Shown in pieces: positions 16,321 to 25,059 of a stretch of DNA of 64,000 nt. The translations under genes and the position numbers were made by a program. A model generated the notes under the pieces. It ran no database searches and was not told the origin of the DNA. It saw nothing but the letters and a program-made list of their open reading frames with translations. Position 1 is the first letter of the stretch, and each line of letters starts with the position of its first letter. The DNA lies in NCBI RefSeq assembly GCF_030551255.1, contig NZ_CP130630.1, positions 1,798,001 to 1,862,000 of the forward strand, in the 5' to 3' direction. The stretch is from Streptomyces sp. NL15-2K (GTDB taxonomy: Bacteria; Actinomycetota; Actinomycetes; Streptomycetales; Streptomycetaceae).

Positions 16321-16331
16321 TGGGGCGCGTT

Positions 16332-16976
16332 CTACTCCCCGGCGGGAACGGGTTCCGCTTCCTGATGCACGGCCTGCGCCTGCTTCGCCTTCCGCTTCAG
16401 CACGAGCATCGACGTGAGCCCGACCAGTACCGCCGCCACCAGGCCCAACCAAGAGAACCGCTTCAGCCACGACTCCGCGACGATGCCGACGTAGTAGATG
16501 ACCGCGGTCGTCCCGCCCGCCCACACGATGCCCCCGAGCACGTTGGCGATCAGGAACTTCCAGTACGGCATCCGCAGCACACCCGCGAGCGGCCCGGCGA
16601 AGATCCGCAGCAGGGCGACGAAGCGGCCGAAGAACACCGCCCACATGCCCCACTTCTGGAAGGACCGCTCGGCCGTGGCGATGTGCCCCTCGCTGAAGTG
16701 CTTGGGGAACTTCTTGCCGAGCCAGGCCAGCAGTGGCCGTCCGCCCTTGCGGCCGATGGCGTAGCCGATGGAGTCGCCGACGATCGCGCCGATGCTGGCG
16801 CACGCGCCGAGGATCACCGGGTCGATACCCGCGTGCTGTGAGGACAGCAGCGCCGCCGAGACCAGGACGATCTCGCCCGGCAACGGGATGCCCAGGCTCT
16901 CCAGACCGATGACCACGCCGACCAAGGCGTAGACCGCGGCCGCGGGCACCGTGTCGAGCCACTCCTGCACGTGCAA
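16332..16976 (-). CDS. DedA-family membrane protein
   Basis: 214 residues from TTG 16976, chosen because GGAGGA lies at ideal spacing; ATG 17006 is an alternative. The DedA (SNARE-associated) pattern is clear: VGVVIGLESLGIPLPGEIVL with the acidic residue and proline pair, GAIVGDSIGYAIGRKGGRPL, FFGRFVALLRIFAGPLAGVL with the conserved FxGR motif, and GGIVWAGGTTAVIYYVG. Known role: membrane lipid scrambling or undecaprenyl-phosphate/phosphatidylethanolamine flipping, and membrane homeostasis. The protein ends with a basic tail. Confidence 0.92.
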   Translation of the reverse strand: MHVQEWLDTVPAAAVYALVGVVIGLESLGIPLPGEIVLVSAALLSSQHAGIDPVILGACASIGAIVGDSIGYAIGRKGGRPLLAWLGKKFPKHFSEGHIATAERSFQKWGMWAVFFGRFVALLRIFAGPLAGVLRMPYWKFLIANVLGGIVWAGGTTAVIYYVGIVAESWLKRFSWLGLVAAVLVGLTSMLVLKRKAKQAQAVHQEAEPVPAGE

Positions 16977-17053
16977 CGCCGGTTCCTCCGATTCGCGTCC
17001 CTGCATTCCCGGCGTGCGCCCGCACACGGGCGCACGCCGGGAAGACTACCGGG

Positions 17054-18610
17054 TCACGGAGATGCCCCGGCGTCCCACAGGTCACACTGGTGCTCCCGGT
17101 GCACAGTGGCACTCAGGGCGTTCCCGCCCTTCGACTCCGTCCGCAGGGACAGCACCGTCCCCGGTCGGCCGGGCATCGAGGGCTGCCCGTCGGCGCTCGG
17201 CACACCGCCCCGTACGAAGGAGCCCCAGTACGCGACCATCTGCCGCGCCAGCATCCGCTGCTCGGCGTTCAGCGGCGAGTCGAGGCCGAAGTGCTTGAAG
17301 AGGTACTGCACCTCGTTCACATGGGTCGCGCCGAAGTCGAAGTCCGTGTGCAGGTTGCGCAGCGAGGCGAAGGGCGGGGAGGTGCGGTCGGCGAACTCGT
17401 ACGCGTAGACCGGCCCGCGTCCGGCGAGCACCCCGTCGAGCCGCAGCGCGGGGCACGCGAACAGCTGGTCGCCCTGTGCGGCGGCGTAGGCGAGGGTCGG
17501 CGACGGGTGGGCCGACAGCGGGTAGCGCCGCAGCGCCCGCTCCCCGAAGTTCTCACGCATCACCGTGGGGTACTGCTCGGGCGTGAGCGGGGTCCCGTTC
17601 GCGTCGAACCGGGCGAACGCGAACATCCGCCCCTCGTCCGTGTTCGCCCCGTTCAGCACGGGCACCTGGGCGGCGGCCCCCTGCGCGAACGCCTCCTCGG
17701 GCTGCCTGGGCAGGAAGTCCCCGCCGACCACCGGCCCCCAGTCGAACTCGCCCTGGGCCGCCAGGATGTCGGCGGCCGGCCTGCTCCGCAGGCACGCCAC
17801 GCTCGCACACCCCAGCTTCTCGGCGAAGGCGGCTCCCTGGGCCACGGCCGCCTGATGCGTACGGGCGGCGCAGTCGCCGTAGGCGCCGCTCTGGATGATG
17901 CCCGCCCGGAACAGGCCCTTCGCCGTCGGCGAGGCCAGCTGGGTGCAGACGGAGCGGCCGCCCGCCGACTCGCCCGCGACGGTGACGCGGCCCGGATCGC
18001 CGCCGAAGCGGCCGACGTTGGCACGCACCCAGCGCAGTGCGGCCTGCTGGTCGAGCATCCCGAAGTTGCCGGAGACCCCGTCGCGCGCCTCGCCGTCCAG
18101 ACCGGCCGTGGCGAGGAAACCCATCGCTCCGAGGCGGTAGTTGACGGTCACGACGACCGTACCGGTCTGTCGCGCGAAGGTGTCGGGGACGACGTCCTGA
18201 CCGGCCCCGGCGGTGAGCCCTCCGCCGTGGAACCAGACCAGCACGGCTCGGCGGGCGGCGCCCTCGGGGACGTACACATTCAGATCGAGGCAGGCCTCGG
18301 TGTGCGAGGGCTGCTCGTATCCGGGGTCCCAACCGGCGCTCTGCGCACACTTGTTGCCGAAGTCCCGCGCGGCACGCACCCCTTGCCAGGGCCGGACGGG
18401 CCGCGGTTCCTTCCAGCGGAGGTCGCCGACGGGCGGCTCGGCGTACGGGATGCCGAGGAACTGCCGTCCCTCGGCGGTGGTTTCGCCGCGCACCCAGCCG
18501 GCGTCGGTGCGTACGACCGCGTCGCTCGCCCGCGGTGCGGCCTGTGCCGGCACCGGGGCGACGAGCGTGGCCACGAGAGCCACCAGTCCGGCGGCGACAC
18601 GCCGTATCAC
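17054..18610 (-). CDS. Secreted type-B carboxylesterase
   Basis: 518 residues from GTG 18610, with GGAGGTGGGCGA directly upstream. The first 28 residues are a signal peptide (RRVAAGLVALVATLVAPVPA, cleavage after AQA). The alpha/beta hydrolase carries the oxyanion segment VWFHGGGLTAGAG, the nucleophile elbow VAGESAGGRSV, the acid in NGANTDEGRMF and the histidine in ATHVNEVQYLF. Cysteine pairs fit disulphides in an exported enzyme. Family: carboxylesterase type B/para-nitrobenzyl esterase, hydrolysing carboxylic esters outside the cell. Upstream bases 18611-19056 hold no gene; they contain an 18-bp repeat array and the presumed promoter. Confidence 0.92.
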   Translation of the reverse strand: MIRRVAAGLVALVATLVAPVPAQAAPRASDAVVRTDAGWVRGETTAEGRQFLGIPYAEPPVGDLRWKEPRPVRPWQGVRAARDFGNKCAQSAGWDPGYEQPSHTEACLDLNVYVPEGAARRAVLVWFHGGGLTAGAGQDVVPDTFARQTGTVVVTVNYRLGAMGFLATAGLDGEARDGVSGNFGMLDQQAALRWVRANVGRFGGDPGRVTVAGESAGGRSVCTQLASPTAKGLFRAGIIQSGAYGDCAARTHQAAVAQGAAFAEKLGCASVACLRSRPAADILAAQGEFDWGPVVGGDFLPRQPEEAFAQGAAAQVPVLNGANTDEGRMFAFARFDANGTPLTPEQYPTVMRENFGERALRRYPLSAHPSPTLAYAAAQGDQLFACPALRLDGVLAGRGPVYAYEFADRTSPPFASLRNLHTDFDFGATHVNEVQYLFKHFGLDSPLNAEQRMLARQMVAYWGSFVRGGVPSADGQPSMPGRPGTVLSLRTESKGGNALSATVHREHQCDLWDAGASP

Positions 18611-18688
18611 TCGCCCACCTCCACACTCGCCGGCAGGACGGGGGTCGGCAGGGCGGTGGCGTGCCGGGTGACGCGAACGCAGGCGCGC

Positions 18689-18742
18689 CTGGAGACAGCG
18701 GACCCTCTGGAGACAGCGGACCCTCTGGAGACAGCGGACCTT
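18689..18742. repeat. Three 18-bp tandem repeats upstream of esterase
   Basis: Copies of ctggagacagcggaccct lie at 18689-18706, 18707-18724 and 18725-18742 (last with one change), followed by a partial copy ctggagaca. The array sits about 80 bases upstream of the esterase start codon, within the leader or promoter. Confidence 0.85.
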
Positions 18743-19056
18743 CTGGAGACAAGGGAACGGGAGACAGGAGAAATAGTGTCGGTCATAGGCCGTCACTCCT
18801 TCCGTGTGCGGGCACGACGTCGTGAACCGCGAACGCCTCCCGGCGACCCGGGCAGCGTTCGTCCTCTGAACAGGCCATGTGTCAGGAGGGACTTGACGCC
18901 TCGTGAGAAGCGCCACCGGCGCGTGGGAACCTAGGACCGTCGATGACTCGTGTCAATGACTCGAACGAGAAACGGCCGCATGCCGACAAGAAACGAAGAT
19001 GGGGCCACCCCTGAGGGGTGACCCCGGCGGGGCGGTGCCCACGGACCGCCGTCCGA

Positions 19057-20940
19057 CTAGTGGAGGGCGGAGCCGAGGGTTCCGGTCACGGCGGCGGTGA
19101 CGGGATGAGTGACCGGTGCGACGGCGTCCCGGGCCTCGTCCGGGAGGATGGCGGCTTCCTCGGTGGGAGCGGTCGGCTCGGGCTCGGTGCAGCAGTCGGC
19201 CGGGGCGATCCGCTTCTCGAACTGCGGTGGCCGGACCACCGGGGCGTCCGGCGGGGCCTCGGCATCCTTGCGCGGACTCGCGGCGTCAGGCGAGGCCGGC
19301 TCGGCCGTCGGGGAGGCCGGCTCCTCGGGACTGCCGTTCTGGGTCCCGTTCTCCGCCGATCCGTCCCCCTGTGCCGTCCCCGGCTCGTCGCTCACGGGTT
19401 CCAGAACCCACCGCTGCCCCTCGGATCCGTCCCGCTCGGCGACGACCACGGCCTTCCCGTTCTCGGTCTTGGGCGCGACGAGCAGCCCCTTGCCCCGGCG
19501 CAGCAGCAACTCGCCCCGCACGGTGAGGTCGTAGCGCACCTCACCCGCGTGCACCAGGCAGTCGGCGACGACGACCGAGCCCTTGTCGGCGTCGGCGTCG
19601 AGGCAGAGAGTGGGGTCGGTGGCGCTGCGCAGCAGTCCGTCGTCCTGGTACGACCACTGCTGCGACCCGGCCGACGAGCACGCCGCCAGCACAGTCCCGG
19701 CACCGTCTGCGGGTCTGCCCTCGCGCACGTCGGGACGCACGTCGGGACGCACGTCGGGACGCACGTCGAGACACAGTCCGGCGACCAGGTTGCGGAGCCT
19801 GCCGTGCCCGACCTCGACGGCGTTGCCCACGGAGGCGGCGGACGGGGACCCGGCGGACGACGAATCGCCCCCCTCCCCCGGCGAGACGGAGGTGCCGCTC
19901 GGCGCCCCCCACGTGGCGCGGGGCCCGGGGGCACCGCCCTCGTCGGACCAGCTCCTGGCGACGAGCACGGTCGCGAGCAGGGCGAGGGACAGACCGGCGC
20001 CCATGAGCACGGCCTTGCTGTGCCGACGGGAGTGCGCGAGGTGGCCGGCCGGAGCGGGGCGGTGGCGTCCGACGGCTCGCGGCCGTACGAACGGACGCGT
20101 GCCCGGTGCCTGCGGGGCGGTGCCGCGACCGGGCCGCGAGTCGAGATACCGGCGGGAGCCCCAGCCGAGCACGGTCTCGGCGAGCAGCGCGTCCAGACCG
20201 TCCTCGAAGTGACTGAGCTGCTCGGCGGCGTGTCGGCAGTACCGGCACTCCGTCAGATGCCGTCGGACATCGGGCAGCAGTGCTCCGCCCCGGCGAATGG
20301 AGACGTCGAGGAGACGGTTGTAGAAGCGGCATTCCGTGGTGGGCGCGAGTTCCCGGTGGGCGCGTACACAGCCCGCCCGGAATTGCTCCCGCGCCCGCTC
20401 CAGCCCGGCGGTCGCGGTAGCGGCGTCCACCCCGAGCAGACCAGCAGGTATGGATATGGGCTCGGCCTCGACCTCGGTGTGCCACAGCAGGCATTGGGAG
20501 GCGCCCGAAAGGGACTGGAATGCACGCTCGGTGAGCCGTCGCCTTTCGGGGGTGGCCGGCCTCGCCGCACGTAGACCGCGGCCGCCGGTCGGCTTGCGGA
20601 GTTCCGGCAGCAGGGTGGAAATTCCGTCGTCCGCGGCCCACTCCTTGACGGTCTCCCGTACGGCCGCGAGGAGTTGGGGACGCAGGGCACCGCCGGCCCT
20701 CCCCGAGAGCACCCGGTGGAACGCGGCGGCGGTCGCCATGGACGCCGAATCCGCCGATGCGAGCAGGCAGATGACCGCGTAGTCGTGGGTCGCCCGCCAG
20801 TGCCGGGCCATCAGCAGCGCCACGGCGTGGGCGTCCGTGTCCGCCCCGCCCAGCCGGGCCACGAGATCGCGGTCGGACTCACCGGGACGCGATCCGGGCC
20901 GTGGCGGGTACGGCGGGCGTGGGGGGTGAGGAGATTGCAC
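19057..20940 (-). CDS. Membrane protein with ricin-type lectin domain
   Basis: 627 residues from GTG 20940, with GGAAGG upstream; ATG 20973 is possible. The first 200 residues are helical and resemble a sigma-factor-like region (DRDLVARLGGADTDAHAVAL, FQSLSGASQCLLWHTEVEAE). A CRYCRHAAEQL motif after HLTE suggests an anti-sigma-type zinc finger. One membrane helix (VLMGAGLSLALLATVLVARS) follows near 335. The extracellular part has a ricin beta-trefoil (GLCLDVRPD, SSAGSQQWSYQDDGLLRSAT, GQRWVLEPV), then a long Pro/Glu/Ala tail. A fourfold VRPD repeat interrupts the first trefoil lobe. Carbohydrate sensing at the surface is plausible but inferred. Confidence 0.8.
   Translation of the reverse strand: MQSPHPPRPPYPPRPGSRPGESDRDLVARLGGADTDAHAVALLMARHWRATHDYAVICLLASADSASMATAAAFHRVLSGRAGGALRPQLLAAVRETVKEWAADDGISTLLPELRKPTGGRGLRAARPATPERRRLTERAFQSLSGASQCLLWHTEVEAEPISIPAGLLGVDAATATAGLERAREQFRAGCVRAHRELAPTTECRFYNRLLDVSIRRGGALLPDVRRHLTECRYCRHAAEQLSHFEDGLDALLAETVLGWGSRRYLDSRPGRGTAPQAPGTRPFVRPRAVGRHRPAPAGHLAHSRRHSKAVLMGAGLSLALLATVLVARSWSDEGGAPGPRATWGAPSGTSVSPGEGGDSSSAGSPSAASVGNAVEVGHGRLRNLVAGLCLDVRPDVRPDVRPDVREGRPADGAGTVLAACSSAGSQQWSYQDDGLLRSATDPTLCLDADADKGSVVVADCLVHAGEVRYDLTVRGELLLRRGKGLLVAPKTENGKAVVVAERDGSEGQRWVLEPVSDEPGTAQGDGSAENGTQNGSPEEPASPTAEPASPDAASPRKDAEAPPDAPVVRPPQFEKRIAPADCCTEPEPTAPTEEAAILPDEARDAVAPVTHPVTAAVTGTLGSALH
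19725..19772. repeat. Four 12-bp in-frame repeats
   Basis: gcacgtcgggac is repeated at 19725-19736, 19737-19748, 19749-19760 and 19761-19772 (last with one change). It encodes four Val-Arg-Pro-Asp units on the minus strand inside the ricin domain of the gene at 19057-20940. The 12-bp period keeps the frame. Confidence 0.9.
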
Positions 20941-21429
20941 TGGACCATTTCCTTCCAAGCCGCAGGACGGCATGCGAAATGCGCGTCCGTAGGAAAGCAG
21001 GTGCCTGATTGGTGCATACCTATGCCGCGTCAGGTGCGGGTCGGTTATTTGGCCGCTCACCTTCGCACAAACGCCTCACAGGAAACAAGAAGTTCGAGTG
21101 ACCCACGTTCAAAACGTTGCCATTTCAGAAAAGTTACCGGCGGTATCCGCACCGGCATTCGATAAATGCCGTCACGCCGAGGTCAAGTTGTGTGCGTGGA
21201 AGGGCGGTTGGCACACGAAATCTCCTCTTCACGGCTGGAGCAGGCGTGCGCAGCCGAGGGCGACGCCGCACGGCCGGACGCGGTGCGCGATCCGGCCCGC
21301 CTCGCCGACATTCACCACATCGCCAGGGCTAGCACGCGGCGCTCGGGAGCAGATCCACCTCTACGGCTGCGCGGCCGTAGAGGGCGGAGCGGCCGACCGC
21401 GACCGGCTCGCCGCCTGATTACACGTCGA
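20941..21429. other. Intergenic region without recognised gene
   Basis: This gap contains the upstream region of the ricin-domain gene and about 400 further bases. The part around 21061-21180 is AT-richer than the surroundings. Short open frames cross it, but none has a ribosome site with a family-like product. I see no tRNA or small RNA that I can support. Confidence 0.5.
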
Positions 21430-21454
21430 GGGGTGCCGGCCGGACCGGCACCCC
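21430..21454. terminator. Strong hairpin terminator
   Basis: GGGGTGCCGG (21430-21439), loop ccgga, CCGGCACCCC (21445-21454): a perfect 10-bp GC stem directly downstream of the thioesterase gene on the minus strand. No T-run follows, as is usual in Streptomyces. Confidence 0.7.
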
Positions 21455-21470
21455 TCTCACGAAGCGCAGC

Positions 21471-21923
21471 TCAGCTGTTGGGCCGAAGCGTCCAGACGAC
21501 CGTCATCTCGCCGGTTACGGCCCCGTCCTCACGCCGGATGACCACGGACACGGGGAACTCCGGCCGCTTGCCCTCGTCGAGTTCCGCGACGACCTCGGTG
21601 GCGGGCCGGCCGAGCGTCGCGGTGGCCGTGACGGCGCCCATCGCGAGCTTCTTGTACGCGATCTCGGCGCGGACCGCGAGCGGTACGGCACGGGAGAGCT
21701 GGTCTCCGAACGCGGCCAGCACGATCGCCCCGCTGGCCGACTCGCCCAGCGTGAACATCGCTCCGGCGTGCGGCCCACCGACGTGGTTGTGGTACTCGCT
21801 CTGGTCGGGCAGTGCCACCACGGCCTTCTCCGGAGTGGTCTCCAGGTACTCGAGGTTGAGGGTCCTGGTCATCGGCACCGTGGCGGCGAGCATCTCGCCG
21901 ATCGACATCTGGTCTGCGCTCAT
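21471..21923 (-). CDS. Hotdog-fold thioesterase (DUF4442-like)
   Basis: 150 residues starting MSADQMSIGEMLAATVPMTR. The hotdog core shows YLETTPEKAVVALPDQSEYH, then HNHVGGPHAGAMFTLGESAS with the HxGxxxxLxE-type helix of PaaI/YiiD-like proteins, and RAEIAYKKLAMGAVTATATL. These act as acyl-CoA thioesterases or related hydrolases in the cytoplasm. The substrate is not predictable. The 10-bp hairpin at 21430 would end its transcript. Its start is 70 bases from the start of the divergent MWPGQQ gene. Confidence 0.85.
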   Translation of the reverse strand: MSADQMSIGEMLAATVPMTRTLNLEYLETTPEKAVVALPDQSEYHNHVGGPHAGAMFTLGESASGAIVLAAFGDQLSRAVPLAVRAEIAYKKLAMGAVTATATLGRPATEVVAELDEGKRPEFPVSVVIRREDGAVTGEMTVVWTLRPNS

Positions 21924-21993
21924 GCCGGAATGTTACTCACGAGTAGACACCTATGGCCAGATCCTTACGGTGATCGCCGTATTCTTACCGCCC

Positions 21994-22944
21994 ATGTGGC
22001 CAGGACAGCAGTCGCCGGGGGACGGGCAGAATCCGCAGCACCAGCCGGCCGGCGGAAACCCCTATCAGCAGCCCGGATACCAGCAGCCGAATCCTTACGC
22101 CCAGCAGCCGCCGCCCGCGTGGGACGCGCCCACCGCTTCGGGCGGACCACCGGGGGGAGGGCGCCGCACCAGGACGTTCGCGATCGCCACGGCCGCCGTC
22201 GTCGTGGTGGCCGCGGCCGTGACCGGGGCCGTCCTGCTGGGCGGCGACACGGACGACAAGGCCGATCCCGATCCGACGCCTTCCCCGTCCTCGTCGGCCA
22301 CCTCGGCCGCGTCGGAGAATCCGCGAGCCGCAGACGGTCAGAAGCCGACCGTGGCCGGCTGGAAGGTGGTGGTCAATCCCGACCTGGGCGTCGCCTTCGA
22401 CGTACCGGCGGACTGGGCGCTGCAGTCGACGAGTTGGGTGTCGTACGTCTCGGAGGACGATGACCCCGAGGACAAGCCCTTGGTCGCCATGAAGGCCCCC
22501 GCGGTCCTCAAGGAGAAGTGGTGCGGGTCCGACGAGGACAAGGACGGCGAGATGGACTACACGCCACTGGCCAGCGTCGGCACCCGGGGCAACAACGGGG
22601 CCAAGAGCACCGAGGAGATCGCCCGCGCCGACTCGGCGACCTGGGTCTACGGCGCCTACACCCAACCCGACCGTAAGAAGGTCACGACCGGCCCGGTCAC
22701 CTCTTTCACCACCGCCTCCGGTCTCACCGGCAGCGCCGCCACCTCGCAGTCCTCCGGAGTCGCGGCCCATGGCAAGTGCGACTCCGACGGCAAGGCGACG
22801 ACCTTCGCCTTCAAGACCTCCGACGGCGACTTCGCCTCCTGGTCGTTCTTCGGCGCCGAGGGGGTCGGCGAGGAAGTCCCGGACGCCACCGTCCAGAAGA
22901 TCATGAAGACCGTGCGGCTCAACACACCCACGGACGAACGCTGA
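21994..22944 (+). CDS. Anchored protein, MWPGQQ paralogue 1
   Basis: 316 residues from ATG 21994. The N-terminus is Pro/Gln/Tyr-rich (MWPGQQSPGDGQNPQHQPAG) with repeated NPYQQPGYQQPNPY units on the cytoplasmic side. One membrane helix (FAIATAAVVVVAAAVTGAVL) precedes a Ser/Thr/Asp linker. The extracellular domain starts PTVAGWKVVVNPDLGVAFDV and contains CGSDEDKDGEMDY, a calcium-loop-like DxDxDG motif, and a second cysteine in HGKCDSDGKATTFAF, so a disulphide is likely. The next gene is a paralogue of the same layout. Unknown function; a cell-surface lipid or wall role would be guesswork. Confidence 0.82.
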   Translation: MWPGQQSPGDGQNPQHQPAGGNPYQQPGYQQPNPYAQQPPPAWDAPTASGGPPGGGRRTRTFAIATAAVVVVAAAVTGAVLLGGDTDDKADPDPTPSPSSSATSAASENPRAADGQKPTVAGWKVVVNPDLGVAFDVPADWALQSTSWVSYVSEDDDPEDKPLVAMKAPAVLKEKWCGSDEDKDGEMDYTPLASVGTRGNNGAKSTEEIARADSATWVYGAYTQPDRKKVTTGPVTSFTTASGLTGSAATSQSSGVAAHGKCDSDGKATTFAFKTSDGDFASWSFFGAEGVGEEVPDATVQKIMKTVRLNTPTDER

Positions 22945-23035
22945 TTGCTGCGTCGTCAACTGCGTCGTGATTGCTACGTCCCTGACAAGGGTCGGTGACC
23001 GAATCGTGTCCCTGACGGGACTAGGGTGGCTGCCC

Positions 23036-24049
23036 ATGTGGCCAGGACAGCAGCCGCCCGGGGGCGAGCAGAATCCGCAACAGCAGAACAATCCGTACCA
23101 GCAGCCGGGGTACCAGCAGCCGAATCCGTACCAGCAGCCGGGATTCCAGCAGCCCAACCCCTATGCGCAGCAGCCGCAGTGGGGCACTCCGGCGCCGGTG
23201 GGGTCTCCGGAGCCGCCGCGCGGGGGTGGCGGGAACCGGACCAAGTTGGTCGCGATCGTGGCGGCGCTGGCCGTCGTCGTGACCGCCGCCGTGACCGGAT
23301 TCCTGGTCCTGGGCGGCGACAAGGACGACAAGGCGGACGACGTCACCGGCAAGGACGGCAAGAAGTCCACGAGCCCGACCACCGAACCGAGCGTCTCCGC
23401 GTCCCCCTCCGAGGACAACCCGCGTAACGGCGAGGCGGACCAGCCGACCGTCCCGGGCTGGAAGGTCGTCGTCAACCCCAAGTGGGGCACGGCCTTCGAC
23501 GTCCCTGCGGACTGGACGATCGAGTCGCCCGGCACGTTCATCGGCTTCGAGGACGAGAAGAAGGGCGACGGCTCCGCCCTCATCGGCATGTCCGCGCCCG
23601 CCTACTTCAAGGAGAAGTGGTGCACGTCCGACGCCGACAAGGACGGCCGGACCGACGACACGAAGCTGGCGGCGGCCGGCACCAAGGGCCAGAACGGCGC
23701 CAAGAGCACCGACGAGGTCGCACGCAACGACTCGGCCTGGTGGGCGTTCGGCGGCTACACCGACCAGTCGGACGCGTCGAAGAAGCTGCTCACCCTCGTC
23801 AAGCCGAGGCCGTTCACCACGGCGTCGGGTGTCAAGGGCAGCGTCGCCTCGGCGTACACGAAGGGCGTGAAGAAGGAGGACAAGTGCGACTCCGACGGCA
23901 AGGCGACGACGTTCGCGTTCAAGAACTCCGCGGGTGACTACGTCTCCTGGAGCCTCTACGGGGCGAAGGGCGTGAGCGGCGAGCTGCCCGAGAAGACGAT
24001 CCAGAAGATCCTCAGCACGGTCCGACTGCACGGCGAACCCACTGGATGA
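23036..24049 (+). CDS. Anchored protein, MWPGQQ paralogue 2
   Basis: 337 residues from ATG 23036, 91 bases after the first paralogue. Same order: MWPGQQPPGGEQNPQQQNNP with five YQQP-type units, a membrane helix (LVAIVAALAVVVTAAVTGFL), a linker, then an extracellular domain beginning PTVPGWKVVVNPKWGTAFDV. The DxDxDG-like segment is CTSDADKDGRTDD and the partner cysteine lies in EDKCDSDGKATTFAFKN. A near-identical nucleotide stretch around the latter segment in both genes points to recent duplication or gene conversion. Both probably share a promoter upstream of 21994 or have separate ones. No known function. Confidence 0.82.
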   Translation: MWPGQQPPGGEQNPQQQNNPYQQPGYQQPNPYQQPGFQQPNPYAQQPQWGTPAPVGSPEPPRGGGGNRTKLVAIVAALAVVVTAAVTGFLVLGGDKDDKADDVTGKDGKKSTSPTTEPSVSASPSEDNPRNGEADQPTVPGWKVVVNPKWGTAFDVPADWTIESPGTFIGFEDEKKGDGSALIGMSAPAYFKEKWCTSDADKDGRTDDTKLAAAGTKGQNGAKSTDEVARNDSAWWAFGGYTDQSDASKKLLTLVKPRPFTTASGVKGSVASAYTKGVKKEDKCDSDGKATTFAFKNSAGDYVSWSLYGAKGVSGELPEKTIQKILSTVRLHGEPTG

Positions 24050-24090
24050 CCCCACGGGATGCCCCCTGCGGGGCCCTGACCGGCCAGAAC

Positions 24091-24936
24091 TCACCCGATG
24101 CTGAACGCCCCGTCGGGGGGCTCGGGTGACGGTACGGCGTCCTCGTCCTGCACCGGCGCGGCACCGCCGATGAAGTCCCGCAGGGCGGGCCCGTGTTCGA
24201 CCCGCGCGGGGAAGGCGTCGGCGGCGGTGCGGCGGGCCAGGGCGGCCGTGTCGAGGGGGCGGTGCGCGGCGACGAGCACCGCGTTGCCGAAGCGGCGACC
24301 GCGCAGCACGCCCGGTTCGGCGACCAGCACGAGCTCCTCGAACACCGCCGCGAGGGTGGCGAGTTGGGAGCGCAGGAAGGCGAAGGGCGCGGCGTCTGCG
24401 AGGTTGGCCAGGTAGACGCCGTCGGGGCGCAGGACGCGTCCGGCCTCGCGGGCGTAGGCGAGGGACGTGAGGTGCGCCGGGACGCGTGAGCCGCCGAAGA
24501 CGTCGGCGACGAGGACGTCGGCGGAGTCCGCGGGGGCGGTTTCCAGCCAGGCGCGGGCATCGGCGGCGTGCAGGTCGATGCCCGCGCCGTCCGGCAGCGG
24601 CAGGTGCTCCACGACCAGCTCCAGCAGGGCGCGGTCGGCCTCGACCACGTCCTGCCGGGAGCCGGGCCGGGTCGCGGCCAGGTACCGGGGCAGGGTGAGC
24701 GCGCCCCCGCCGAGGTGCAGCACGTCCAGCGGGCGCCCCGCCTCGGCGACGGTGTCCAGGACGTGCCCGAGCCGCCGCGCGTACTCGAACTCCAGATACG
24801 CCGGCTCGTCCAGATCGACGTACGACTGCGGCGCCCCGTCGACGGTCAGCAGCCAGGCCCGCTTCCGGTCGATGTCGGGCATCAGCTTGGCAACGCCCTG
24901 ATCGACGGGGCGGGTGACGGGGATCGGCTCGTTCAC
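24091..24936 (-). CDS. Spermidine-synthase-like methyltransferase-fold protein
   Basis: 281 residues from GTG 24936. The fold is that of spermidine synthases: AWLLTVDGAPQSYVDLDEPA, the nucleotide loop DVLHLGGGALTLPRYLAATR, the acidic VVEADRALLELVVEHLPLPD, DLHAADARAWLETAPADSAD and VLVADVFGGSRVPAHLTSLA. The last two correspond to the catalytic acid region, but the D-x-x-D aminopropyl site is altered (DVFGGSRVP), so polyamine synthesis is uncertain. Many actinomycete fused-MFS or SpeE-like proteins look like this. It lies downstream of tuf3 on the same strand, separated by about 120 bases with a dispersed repeat. Confidence 0.8.
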   Translation of the reverse strand: MNEPIPVTRPVDQGVAKLMPDIDRKRAWLLTVDGAPQSYVDLDEPAYLEFEYARRLGHVLDTVAEAGRPLDVLHLGGGALTLPRYLAATRPGSRQDVVEADRALLELVVEHLPLPDGAGIDLHAADARAWLETAPADSADVLVADVFGGSRVPAHLTSLAYAREAGRVLRPDGVYLANLADAAPFAFLRSQLATLAAVFEELVLVAEPGVLRGRRFGNAVLVAAHRPLDTAALARRTAADAFPARVEHGPALRDFIGGAAPVQDEDAVPSPEPPDGAFSIG

Positions 24937-24969
24937 CTTCTCATTGTGCCTTTGTGCAGCAGACCTATA

Positions 24970-25037
24970 GGGGCGCGGGGCTGTGACAGCATGCGGCTCC
25001 GCCGCGGGGGCGCGACCAGCCACAACCGGCCCGCAGT
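24970..25037 (+). repeat. Dispersed intergenic repeat, copy 2
   Basis: Reads ggggcgcggggctgtgacag, then a gcggctccgccgc hairpin, gggggcgcgaccagcc and acaaccggcccgcag. It matches the reverse complement of 16268-16320 over most of its length. It lies between the end of tuf3 and the start of the methyltransferase-like gene. Confidence 0.7.
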
Positions 25038-25059
25038 CCCCCACGCACAGACACCACCC

